Shown in pieces: positions 55,201 through 64,000 of a DNA stretch of 64,000 nt (positions are counted from its first letter, which is position 1; each line of letters opens with the position of its first letter). A program made the translations under genes and the position numbers. Source of the DNA: Blattamonas nauphoetae (taxonomy: Eukaryota > Preaxostyla > Oxymonadida); contig JARBJD010000133.1 in NCBI GenBank assembly GCA_033064195.1, positions 62,001 to 126,000 on the forward strand, given 5' to 3'. The notes beneath the pieces were generated by a model. The model made no database searches and was not told where the DNA came from. It worked only from the letters and a program-made list of their open reading frames with translations.

Positions 55201-55720
55201 AGAAGCCAAGTGGGAATTGTCGGAGTGTCCATTCGAAGAGGAGGTCGAGGGGAGGCTGGTGTGGCTTGTGTCGGTTGAGAGATGTGTGGCAGAGCAGAGC
55301 GAAGTTGTTCTGAATTGGAAGAAGAAGGTTCACATCGAGGTCAGAGTGTGTTGTAAGGAAGGTGGTGAGCGTGTTTGTGAAGTCGGATTTCATCAGAAGT
55401 GACATCAGGAGTGAGTACGAGATGAGGATCTGAAGGGTTTGAATGGTGACTGCCTGAGAGACGAAATAGTCAAACTTGGAGTTGATTCGAGAGGCAGCGT
55501 GTTGGTGTCGTTCGAATGAGAGAATCATCTGCGTCGCTTTGGTTCTCCCAATCTGCTCGTTCACCCACCGATATGGGAGTGACATGATCAGCTGGATGGA
55601 GTCAACAAATATGATCCATTTACTTAAATCCGCTGAGAACAGACCATCCCAATCAAACTGATCAAAAGGGAACATTGGCAGAGACGAATCAGAGCTTGAA
55701 TAGACCCAACGTCTCGAAAT
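49114..55720. repeat. Tandem array: four full and one partial copy of a 1.35 kb unit
   Basis: The anchor GATTCGATCGACGAAAAG (GATCTGATCG in copy 2) recurs at 49121, 50475, 51830, 53182 and 54536, giving spacings of 1354, 1355, 1352 and 1354. Copies differ by only a few single bases and 1 to 3 nt indels. The unit is an internal piece of exon 4 of gene E. Copy 5 stops at 55720, where it joins the gene E head. Such similarity means recent amplification, ongoing homogenisation, or an assembly effect. Confidence 0.95.
49114..55720 (-). pseudogene. Amplified exon-4 fragments of gene E
   Basis: Each unit encodes, on the minus strand, a piece matching gene F exon 4, for example LVRCESVCDLVGAEKCIRD, LPRLWNRLRHAFRDGRLEEQ, LLFEWTLRQFPLGFF and SFGDCISLKELYRSV. 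The unit length is not a multiple of three and the unit-to-unit joint changes frame. No copy therefore reads into the next, and the longest open stretches are ~410 to 500 codons (for example 49311-50810, 50666-51892, 53372-54598). The 5' start and 3' end of exon 4 and the later exons are missing. Unlikely to make the original protein. Confidence 0.8.
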
Positions 55721-56575
55721 CTGGATCGTACTGCTTTCTGATCAGGGCGAGTTCTGGCTCGGCTAATTGACGGAATTTGGTGATTTGTGGTGAGGGATCT
55801 TCACCTTCCAAGCCTGTCAGTCGAACATTGTGCGTTGTTAGGCCTGTATTTTCCATGTAATTCACAAGAGAGTATCCATATGCCCAAATGTCTTTAAAAC
55901 TGTCGACGAAAGTGAGCTCCTTTGGGACATCGTTGTCCTTGTTGTAATGGTTGAGGACTTTGATGATGAGTTCTTTGATTGTGGACTGATCACAGCTGTG
56001 AACCAAGGTACCTGTGCTTGTGAGATTGTCGATGAGGCGGTGAAGAATGGAGGGGATGAGATTGGAGACAAAATGCGATTCAACGCGCTTGGAGAGGCAG
56101 TTTGATGTTGAAAGTTGGTCGATCAAGTCAATAAAAAGCAGAGAGAGGCTGCAAATGTCATCGGAGAAGGGTTGCGGGGAATGTGGAGGAGATGAACCTG
56201 AATTTGAGGTGACAACACCTGAAGTGAAGAAATCGACAAGAAGGAGACAAACTAATCCGAGCTGTTCCAAATCCATCAATCACAACATCATCCCAATCGA
56301 AGTCAACTGAATTTTCTCGACTCGAAGCTTTTGAGTCAAGTCCAATCACAGCACACACGAACCATTCCATCAAATCCTGGAACAAATAAAAGAAAATAGA
56401 AAGGATTTAAAATATGTAAATGTAGAGAAACAATAAAGTGATGACAGACCTTCCATTCAATCTCTTCTTTAGCTTCACATTTCGAAGTGACAAACGATGA
56501 CAATGTTGTCATGTTTTCGAGTTCGATCGGAGGAGCTGGAGAGTGTTCCGAGGTTGTTGCTGTAGGACCCGACAT
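55721..56575 (-). pseudogene. Head of gene E (exons 1-3), paralog of gene F
   Basis: Exon 1 56450-56575 (MSGPTATTSEHSPAPP...), exon 2 56253-56376 and exon 3 from 56197 match gene F exon for exon. Exon lengths (126 and 124 nt) and intron lengths (73 and 55 nt) are identical. Exon 3 breaks off at 55721 after KQYDP, where gene F continues TVFDDPRRIQFWKEF, and runs into the array out of frame, stopping 11 codons later. So the gene has lost the end of exon 3, the start of exon 4 and everything downstream. Function unrecognised. Confidence 0.8.
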
Positions 56576-56821
56576 TAGATTCTTGAACAATTGCTAGTAC
56601 ACTTTAATCCCGAAGGAAAACAATCGATTAAAGTTGTTTTGAAACGAGTGCCTAAACAGGAGGTTCGAGATCTGCACGATTTGGATGAGCAGACAAAGAA
56701 TAGCCGGTTTCACACGGTTTGAGCATAACTCGTCTTTAAGCGATTCACCCCTGGTGCACGACGAAAAACCACACCATGAAATGCCGACCAAAATGGAAAA
56801 CAAGAAACAATCGCTTCAAAT

Positions 56822-57694
56822 CTATCTCCAATCTTTCAAAGTCACTTTCTGCAACTTCATCAGTTTCTGGAAAGCAGGTTCTGTGAGATATTCCAGAGAA
56901 AGGACCTCGCAGGTGTCGTTTTCCCAATACAGGTCGAACTGAAAAGTCGATCATGAAAAGAGACAACAAACAGCAAATCTGAGGGAATGTGGGATGTTCC
57001 TCACTCCAATCGGCTGCAGCTCTCCGTTATTCTGGAAGTAGAGGCAGTGGCGTGTCATATCGATGATCATACTGATTTCGTCGTTCTCGCCCCAACTTGT
57101 GTTGGAGTCAAGACAGTCGTCTGAATGCGAAATAGATCCTCTGAGAAGGGAACGGAGTATATTGTGAGTTGTGGGTGGATTATGAGCGCCAAATACGAAC
57201 GATAAAGGCTCAAAGACCTCCCCTCATTCACATACCCATTAGCTCGATAGGAAAGTGTGTCTGTTGGTTCAGAAATCGTAAACAATGTTAAAGAACACAC
57301 GTTCCACTTTTCCAAGTTGCTGGTTGTCCCGAATCCGGTATTGGTCGTCCACAACTCCAACAATCATCGACACCTGATGGCCGTGGCTCCGGAAGACACT
57401 GGAGACACAAAATGAAGAAACAAAGGAGAGGCCAACCATTTAGCTATTCCCTGTTGTGGAGAGTGCAAGAAAAGACAGATATGAAAGAAAAAGCGAACAA
57501 AATCAGACTTGCGTCACGGTGTGATCAACCACTACAGTCGACCATTTATAATCCCTCACACGTTTCGAGCATCGATCACCGGAAAGTGTTTCTGACGCCC
57601 CGACCTGAGTATGCGAACGTTGGAATGGAGTGTGTGGAAAATGATTAGAAAGGATCATGTGGGGATGGTTGATCAACCAAGCTGAGTCTGACAA
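56822..57694 (-). CDS. SPRY-domain protein G, multi-exon, 5' end unresolved
   Basis: Phase-consistent exons: ~57694-57509, 57373-57301, 57260-57236, 57140-56972, 56938-56822, with introns of 135, 40, 95 and 33 nt (donors GTCTGA, GTGTGT, GTATGT, GTTTGT). The spliced protein reads as one SPRY domain: KWSTVVVDHTVTQ, VSMIVGVVDDQYRI, NDEISMIIDMTRHCLYFQ, YWENDTCEVLSLEYL, then KDWR and TAG. It differs clearly from SPRY proteins A-C. The first exon's start is uncertain; an upstream exon could exist. It lies between gene E and gene F on the same strand, 74 bp downstream of F. Confidence 0.62.
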
Positions 57695-57767
57695 GGCAGA
57701 TGTTTAGACTGTTGATGAGGAAAGGTCCGAGTCGGTCTGGGCTTTCGAAGTGATCAGCGATCTTCCT

Positions 57768-60700
57768 TCACTCCAAGAGAGTTCGGGAGAGAATGCCAGG
57801 GAAGTCGTGGTTCACCATTTCTTGTTTGCTCCGAATAGAACGAATCGAACGAAGGAAAATCCCAATCACACAAATCCCGTTTTCGTAGTCCTCCAGAAAC
57901 GATGATTCCGACACAGCTCGAATTACAATGTCCAACACTCCCCAACGCACCATCACGTTCAAAAGCCCAACTTTGCTCACACACGCAAGTCTCTTCACAG
58001 CCTCCAACGCGACAGACACTTCGGCTGGAATTCGTGAGCTGAAGAAATGAGAGAGAAGAAGACACACATCATCGCAAAGCAGAGGTCTGAGAGTATACCT
58101 GTTTTCTTCACAAGAAAAAGAGCCCCTGAAGAGATGATGAAGTTGACGTTGTCATACGAATTAAATCCAATTTGTGAACTATATCCCCGATTGTTGAGAA
58201 ATTATGACCTAGAAAAGTCACCAGATCGGGCAGGTTTGTTCGAAAGAAACTCATATGTGACGAGTGGTTCAAATAATCAGGGGGAGGGGTGGGTGGTGTG
58301 TCGGATGTGCGGGAATCTTGCGACAGGAATGTGTTGGAGTGAGCTAGAGCAGACCCGAATCCAGTTGGGATGTTCAGCCATTCCAGAGTCTGACAACAAG
58401 TGGCGATGTCGGAATCGATTGGGCTGAGCTGTGTGTTGGATGGGAGTCGAGTTGATTGGAACAACTCTATCAAACTGAAGCAGTCACCGAAAGGGGCTGT
58501 GGCGAGGAGAAGAGCTGGTATTATCGTTGTCAGTGTGTCGACCCAAGAATTAATTTGCGGTTTCCTCCACAGAATGGGAAGGAAGAAGCGAACGACGAGC
58601 GGTGGGGGGTAATAAAGAAAGAGACGAAAGGTGTTGAAGATGAGAGGAGTGAGAAACAATTCCAGAGAGTTGTTCAGATGATGTCCAGTCTGAATAGTCT
58701 CATTTTCGAAGAGGCCGATGTGCACTCCTCGTCGACAGAGAGCATGAAGGCCAATCGATGCTGTGTTGAGGAGAGAGGGCATGTGTTGGAGAATGATCGC
58801 AGTGGAGTTGAGAAAGAAGGCGATTGGGAACGATAGGAGGGTCCGTTCGAAGATGAGGTCGAGCGGGGGTTGGCATGGTTTGTGTGGGTTGAGTGAGGTG
58901 TGGCAGAACAAAGTGAGGTGGTTCCGACGAGGAAGAAGAATGTTTACATCGAGATCAAGATGTGTGGTGAGGAAGTTTGTGAGATGAATTGGGAAGTCAG
59001 ATTTGAACAGAAACGACATCAGCAGCGAGTACGAGATGAGGATCTGAATGAGATCGTCGCTTGTGTTGATGACGATGCTGTCGAATTCTGAATTGATTCG
59101 AGATGAGGCGAGTTGGTGTTGTTCGAAAGAGACAATCACCTGAGTCACTTTGGCTCGCCCAATCTGTTGTTCGATCCATGGACGCTGGAGTGACATGATC
59201 AGTTCGATGGAGTGGCAGAACAAAAACGACCATCTCATATCGGCTGAGAACAGGCCATCCCAGTCAAACTGATCAAAAGGGAACATCGGCAGAGTTTCAC
59301 CATTGATTATCGCGTGGATCCATGTCACCGAAATACGGAGTAGGGCGTCCTGTTCCTCGAGCCACCCATCGCTGAATGCAGAATGGAGTCGATTCCAGAG
59401 ACGAGGAAGCAGGGGAATGACAGACGGCGTTTCGAGGAGTCTTGTGAATAGTGAGTACGCGGTTTCGCGGACATGAAAATTGGAACTGCCGAGAAGAGAT
59501 ACAGTTCGATCAAAGAATGTTGGAAGTGTGCGAATGCACTTCTCAGCACCAACGAGATCACAGACAGAGAAACAGCGAACCAGCGATTGAGCAAGAAGCT
59601 CGTCGTCTGCTTCGTCGAAGATTGATATGTCAAATCTCTCTGTTGGATCAGGGTTTTCGTATTTCTGAACTCGGTCTACTGTCTTGATTTGAGTGTGTTT
59701 GAGGAAAGAGAGATTGAGAGAGGAGGCGATGAGAGGATGGAGGATGTCCAGCAGTTCGAGTACTTTCTGCTTGATGTGTGATGACGACGGAAGGGTCTGA
59801 TGATTTAAGTCGAGGTGAGCAGAAAGAGAGGTTTGGGGAAAAGAGTGGGACGAAGATAAAGACGCCGTAGCTGATATCTCTGATCCACTTATTGACGAGG
59901 ACAGATGTTGGAACTTCGTTTGGAGGAAGATAAGCGTCGGTCTGAAGATGGATTGTTTGAGGAACGATGAATCATTCTGAAAAAAAAAGAAAATGAGTGA
60001 AGTGGGAAGAAATCACACCACTACCTCTTCCCCCAATGCAACTTTGTTCAGAAACTCCTTCCAAAACTGAATCCGTCTCGGATCGTCAAACACAGTCGGA
60101 TCATACTGCTTGCTGATTTTAATAAGCTCTGGTTCGTAAAATCTCAAGAACTGCCTCAATTTCAACGGGTGACTCTCTGAATCAATGCCAGACAGCCTGA
60201 CTGTGGTATCTGTGAGATTGTTGATTTCCATTTGGTGAACTAGGTCGTAGATTTTTCCAATCATCCGGATTAAAGTGTCGGATAAGCCGAGGGTACTTGG
60301 GAGTGATTGGAGACAGGAATTGATCATCTCATTCACAAGGTCGTCAATCTTCGACTGATCACAGATGGGAATTAGTGTGCCTGTGCTGAAGAGATGGTTA
60401 ATGAGGCGGCGAAGGACGGAGGGGATCAGATTGTCCCGAAAATGGTCTTCAACACGATGAGGAAGGCGGTTTGAGGCGGTGAGTTGATCGAGCAAGGAAA
60501 GAAAAAACTTTGACAGGCTGACAATGGCAGCAGAGAAGGATTGGGGGGAGTGTGGAGGAGATGAACCTGCATTTGAGATGATCAGATCTTGATGAAAGAA
60601 TGTTAAGAAAAAGTCGCTAACTAAGCTGAGTTATCTCACATTCATCAACCATTAATTCATCAGGAGCAAACCAAAACCACTCGTCGGTTTGAGAAACCTT

Positions 60701-60944
60701 TGAATCAAGTCCAATCACAGCACACACGAACCATTCCATCAAATCCTGGAATAAATAAAAGAGAGAACCGACAATCCACAGTTTGGAAAAGAAGAGAAAC
60801 AGGAAAATGATGATAGACCTTCCATTCAACTACTGCTTTAGCCTCACATTTCGATGCAACAAACGACATCAACGCTGTCATGTTTTTGTGTTCGAACGGA
60901 GGAACCGGCGAATCATTCGAGGTTGTTGCATCATGTCCAGACAT
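57768..60944 (-). CDS. Long helical protein F (six exons)
   Basis: Exons in coding order: 60944-60819, 60745-60622, 60566-60025, 59976-58158, 58125-58099, 58024-57768; 2,895 nt, 964 aa. Introns are 73, 55, 48, 32 and 74 nt. Phases agree at every junction and there is no internal stop. The ATG at 60944 gives MSGHDATTSNDSPVPP, matching gene E. The protein is Leu-rich and helical (RLWNRLHSAFSDGWLEEQ, FGDCFSLIELFQSTRL), with no signal peptide or membrane segment seen. The last exon (VSVALEAVKRLACVSKVG) looks like ARM/HEAT repeats. Function unknown. It is the intact relative of the damaged gene E and its array. Confidence 0.8.
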
Positions 60945-61342
60945 TACACTATTGTGAGTTTTCAACTAAAGGGTAATCCTGAAGGAGAGCAATCGATTTA
61001 AGATTTTTGGAGATACAGTGCCAGAATAGGAGGTTCGAGATCTATAAGTTGGGAAAGATCAGACGAAGTATGGTCTATCTCACAGAATACATTTTTTTAT
61101 GCAACTCCTCTTGGAGAAATAAAATTACGACTGCGAATTCGATTGGGTGAAAGCCATGGAAATGTAGTCGTAACTTGTTGAAATGGGTGAGATGAGAAAT
61201 GGATGACATGTGACGATGGAGATGCCGGGTTTCAACAACTCGGTCTGAATGAAGGCAATAAGAACGTGAAGTGCATCACAAACAGAAGCACTCGATAGAC
61301 AAGCTAGAGAACTGACAAAGAACCAACACACACCAGCTCGAA
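60945..61342. other. Intergenic region, end of inverted duplication
   Basis: 5' flank of gene F. From about 61222 the sequence is the reverse complement of the region ending at 18556. Confidence 0.5.
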
Positions 61343-61646
61343 GTGGGAGACAGGGATGTGCTGAACGGAACGAAGAAAGATGACGCTGAAGACAAATCAA
61401 AACCCTCGCCGACAAAACAAGACCATCCAACGAGAATCTCCAACGCAAAACAAGACTCAATCGACAACGAAGACCGTGAACGAGAAATCAGGAGAAGAGG
61501 CACTTGGCACTTGCGATGTGTGCGAAGACAGCAAAGTGAGCACCAAGTGGACTTGTGCGGATGGACTCGGCAGAGCGAGTGTGTTCATTGACGTGTTTTA
61601 CGAGAAAGCTCACTGCGACGTGATTGTGGCTTTCCCGAAATCATGA
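61343..61646 (+). pseudogene. B-box zinc-finger remnant, second copy
   Basis: The frame 61380-61646 carries EEALGTCDVCEDSKVSTKWT, then ADGLGRASVFIDV, ending at FPKS. The Cys-x-x-Cys and KWTCAD motif suggest a B-box start, but the following Cys/His residues (SECVH) lie in another frame. It is less damaged than the copy at 18130-18470. Convergent with receptor 4. By-eye assignment. Confidence 0.42.
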
Positions 61647-61941
61647 AAGGCAATTCTGGCGATGACGTCGAGCGAGCTGTGTGGAACGACTTCTTCTCTT
61701 CGGCGATGTGAGAGAATCATCGAGCCAGAGCTGCTTGTGAGGTGAGAGTGTGGTGAGATGGATAGTTGTGATTCTGTCTTCCTCTTCTGTGACGTGGTAA
61801 GTGTGACGTGTGTCGAGGAATGCCACAAAATGAGATGGTTGTGCATTCCTCTGAATCAAGAGACGAACTGTTTTGGTGTGATCGTGTTTGATTCTGGTTC
61901 GTGCGGTGGTTGTGGTGAAATGAATTGGGAGAGTGGATCGA

Positions 61942-64000
61942 TCAGAACACGATGTCGTTCATGTCCATTCCGCCCTCGTTCTGCGAGAATGCCACCTTCT
62001 CCATCCGCTCCTCCATCTCGTGAAGCGACGGCCGACGAGCGGCTTCCACTTCCAGACACTCCACAATCAGCTCTCGCAGCGACTCGTCCTTCACAAGCTC
62101 CACCTTCGGAAGCGAGCCTGTCTTCAGCTGCCGATGCGCGTTCATCGCATCCAGCTCCCCGAAGGGCACACACCCAGTCTCTATTTCAAACAAGACAAGG
62201 CCAAGACTAAAAACTGACGCCTTGTTCGTGTCCACCACCTTCCGCGCTTCCCCCGGCTCCCCTCCGTCTTCCGGCGCGCGCCAGCGATACAACTCGAAGC
62301 CCTCGTGCCCGCCCTGGCTCGTCGTCCCCACAGGCCCACTCCGACCACCCGACTGCGCTGCCTGCGACTTCCCTCCCGACACCGACGACACAAGCTCAAT
62401 CTGGATCTCCTCGTCCTTCCCAAACAGAACACTGTGCGACGACAAGTTCGTGAACACAGCCAGCGTCGGGTCGTCCTTGTGCATCCGAGCCAGCACTCGA
62501 ACAACCTGCTGCGCCACACTCATCTTCGCCACGTGCTCCTTCTTCTGCGAGTGCAGGCGGTTGTACAGCGTGTCCTTCCTGTTCACTCCTCCCTCCCGCA
62601 TCTTCTGGTCCAGTCCCATCTCTCCTTCGAACAACCCAGCGGGTGGATACACATCTTCGTCCATGTTGTTGTTTGAGTTGAATGGTTCGTTCTGGCGTGT
62701 TCGGTTGGATTTGTCGGCATCTGCGAACAGACCTTCGGACGGAGCAGCGCGGATAAGCGATGTCGAGTGTGGTTGGAGGAACATCGGGTCGTCTTCGAAT
62801 TTGATTTCGGGTTGTTGGTTCAATTCTTGCGATTGCTGGTTCAGCAGACTCTCCTCTTTCTTCTTCTTTTGTTGACGACGACGCACGAGAATCACAATCA
62901 CAATCAGAAGCAGCAGAAGCGCGGCACAGCCTGCAATCACAGGAATCAGCCACTTCATCACTTGCTTCGTCAGCGCCTTTCGCTCGTCCGACGAACTCAT
63001 CCGAACTGCGAACGAGTCTGTCTCCCCAACTCCCCCAAACACCAGCCGACCCTTCCACGCTGGAGTCAGCGACAGTGTCTTCGCCAGCTCCGCCTGCGAC
63101 AGCGACACTTTGAAGAACGACGAGTTGAGCGACGAGACGGTGTTGGGCGACACGGCATGCTCGACCTTCTTCCCGCTCCCGCCACTCTCAAACACTTCCA
63201 GCTTCAGTCCACACGGAATGAACTCCGACCCCACCACACTCAGCTCCAACGTCTTGTTCTTCGTCGACGTGCACGTCGTCTTCGACGAGTCCAGTGTCGC
63301 AACGAACAGCGGCGTCTCAACTGCCACTGATTCCTTCTTCACAACACATCCTTCCGACCCCAAAATCCACAGCGAGTTGCTGTCCTTCCCATCTCCACTG
63401 CTCAGACTTTCAAGTCGCACTTCACTCTGCGAGCACAGAATGTTGCGGTGAACACTCGGAAACACAGCGTCAATCGGTCCGTTTCTGACGAACGACGAGT
63501 CTGTCACGGTCAGGACAGAGTTGTTCAGCGAAAGAGCTCCTTGGATAATATGAAGGAAGTTTGTGTATTCAATCGTGGCGTTCGTGTCATTGATTGAGAT
63601 GAGCCCAGTCGACCAGGTGCACAGTGACTCTTCGTCTTCCTCGTTTGGAGTGGGGGTTGGAGACGATGAAGTGCTTGGACCTTTGAAGGAGCACGAGTTG
63701 ATTGTCAGTTGCGTTCCTTCGCTGAAATGGAACAGCTCCCCTTCTCCAAATTCAGTCGTCGAAATTGATGTCAGTTGGCAAGTCTCGAATGACGACACGA
63801 TGAATGGAGTTGCAGTGAACGAGATGGACGGAATGGCTGAGTGTTCGAATGTCAGATTCCCTTTCGATGCCGACACAATCGTTCCTGTCGAGCTGATCGA
63901 AGAATAGAGTGAGAGATGCGAAATCAGAACAGATCCCAGTTCCGACTTCAGAAGAAAGCCAGTCGATCCAATCCCACTTTTCAGTGTCACCGCAATCAGC
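61942..64000 (-). CDS. Surface receptor 4, C-terminal part (5' end outside window)
   Basis: The frame is open from the window end (64000) to the TGA at 61942. It is nearly identical to residues ~2200-2885 of the receptor at 9157: beta-helix end (GGAPST-type Ser-rich blocks, GLISINDTNATIEYTNF), one membrane segment (PVIAGCAALLLLLIVIVILV), basic stop-transfer and pseudokinase tail (LYRWRAPEDGGEPGEA, VFSLGLVLFEIETGCVPF). Differences cluster just after the membrane segment (DADKSNRTRQNEPFNS against GDKTRAATKGPFIS). Catalytic motifs are missing as in its twin. A recent inverted duplicate. Confidence 0.88.
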   Translation of the reverse strand, partial: LIAVTLKSGIGSTGFLLKSELGSVLISHLSLYSSISSTGTIVSASKGNLTFEHSAIPSISFTATPFIVSSFETCQLTSISTTEFGEGELFHFSEGTQLTINSCSFKGPSTSSSPTPTPNEEDEESLCTWSTGLISINDTNATIEYTNFLHIIQGALSLNNSVLTVTDSSFVRNGPIDAVFPSVHRNILCSQSEVRLESLSSGDGKDSNSLWILGSEGCVVKKESVAVETPLFVATLDSSKTTCTSTKNKTLELSVVGSEFIPCGLKLEVFESGGSGKKVEHAVSPNTVSSLNSSFFKVSLSQAELAKTLSLTPAWKGRLVFGGVGETDSFAVRMSSSDERKALTKQVMKWLIPVIAGCAALLLLLIVIVILVRRRQQKKKKEESLLNQQSQELNQQPEIKFEDDPMFLQPHSTSLIRAAPSEGLFADADKSNRTRQNEPFNSNNNMDEDVYPPAGLFEGEMGLDQKMREGGVNRKDTLYNRLHSQKKEHVAKMSVAQQVVRVLARMHKDDPTLAVFTNLSSHSVLFGKDEEIQIELVSSVSGGKSQAAQSGGRSGPVGTTSQGGHEGFELYRWRAPEDGGEPGEARKVVDTNKASVFSLGLVLFEIETGCVPFGELDAMNAHRQLKTGSLPKVELVKDESLRELIVECLEVEAARRPSLHEMEERMEKVAFSQNEGGMDMNDIVF

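Larger units (their letters stand above)
61222..64000. repeat. Right copy of the 2.8 kb inverted duplication (cut by window end)
   Basis: Reverse complement of 15756-18556. It contains the B-box remnant and the receptor 4 C-terminus in the same relative order. Confidence 0.88.

Noticed and set aside
49405-55402. Repeated plus-strand frames of 60-130 codons in the array
   Set aside because: They are antisense to the exon-4 fragments, which match gene F; the plus-strand frames match nothing and follow from codon bias.
1-64000. tRNA or rRNA genes
   Set aside because: No cloverleaf-type or conserved rRNA stretches were noticed by eye; a covariance search would be needed to be certain.

Overview
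The window is nuclear DNA of a protist with short spliceosomal introns (about 32 to 135 nt, several with GTTTGT-type donors), TGA and TAG used as normal stops, and large paralogous families: SPRY-domain proteins, giant beta-helix surface proteins that end in a transmembrane segment plus a pseudokinase, and long helical proteins of unknown function. From memory of such gene families the best guess is an oxymonad (Preaxostyla, Blattamonas-like). No ribosomal, tRNA or housekeeping marker confirms this.

Layout. 1-9 kb: two convergent SPRY genes (1-1021 +, 7585-8977 -) lie at the outer ends of an inverted repeat centred near 2013. Its inner arms carry convergent copies of an intron-bearing gene tail. 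The right arm holds a 4.58 kb DIRS-family tyrosine-recombinase retrotransposon (2838-7417); the left arm keeps the empty site. 9-18 kb: a single-exon gene for a 2,885 aa surface pseudokinase receptor. Its last 2 kb and downstream flank recur inverted at 61.2-64 kb. 18-31 kb: a 474 bp MITE, a second surface receptor gene (19627-27722) broken by one MITE and two tandem 1.1 kb elements, and a ~944 aa helical gene with one premature stop. 31-36 kb: a third SPRY gene and an intact-frame paralog of the helical gene, interrupted by a 449 bp element. 36-48 kb: a third surface receptor gene (36660-48258), interrupted by a 4.4 kb DIRS-like non-autonomous element and a 486 bp MITE. 48-61 kb: the 5' end of a secreted-protein gene, a five-copy 1.35 kb tandem array made from one exon of a helical gene, the head of that gene, a multi-exon SPRY gene, and the complete six-exon paralog. 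61-64 kb: B-box remnant and the C-terminal part of the fourth receptor.

The main theme is a family of putative surface receptors (signal peptide, beta-helix and Ig/TIG-like repeats, one membrane pass, degenerate kinase tail) being duplicated, inverted and interrupted by several transposon families. In three host genes, counting one target-site copy and leaving out the inserts gives a reading frame divisible by three. The inserts are therefore clean and probably recent, or are removed in some way not visible here. Protein families were recognised by eye; no database search was possible.
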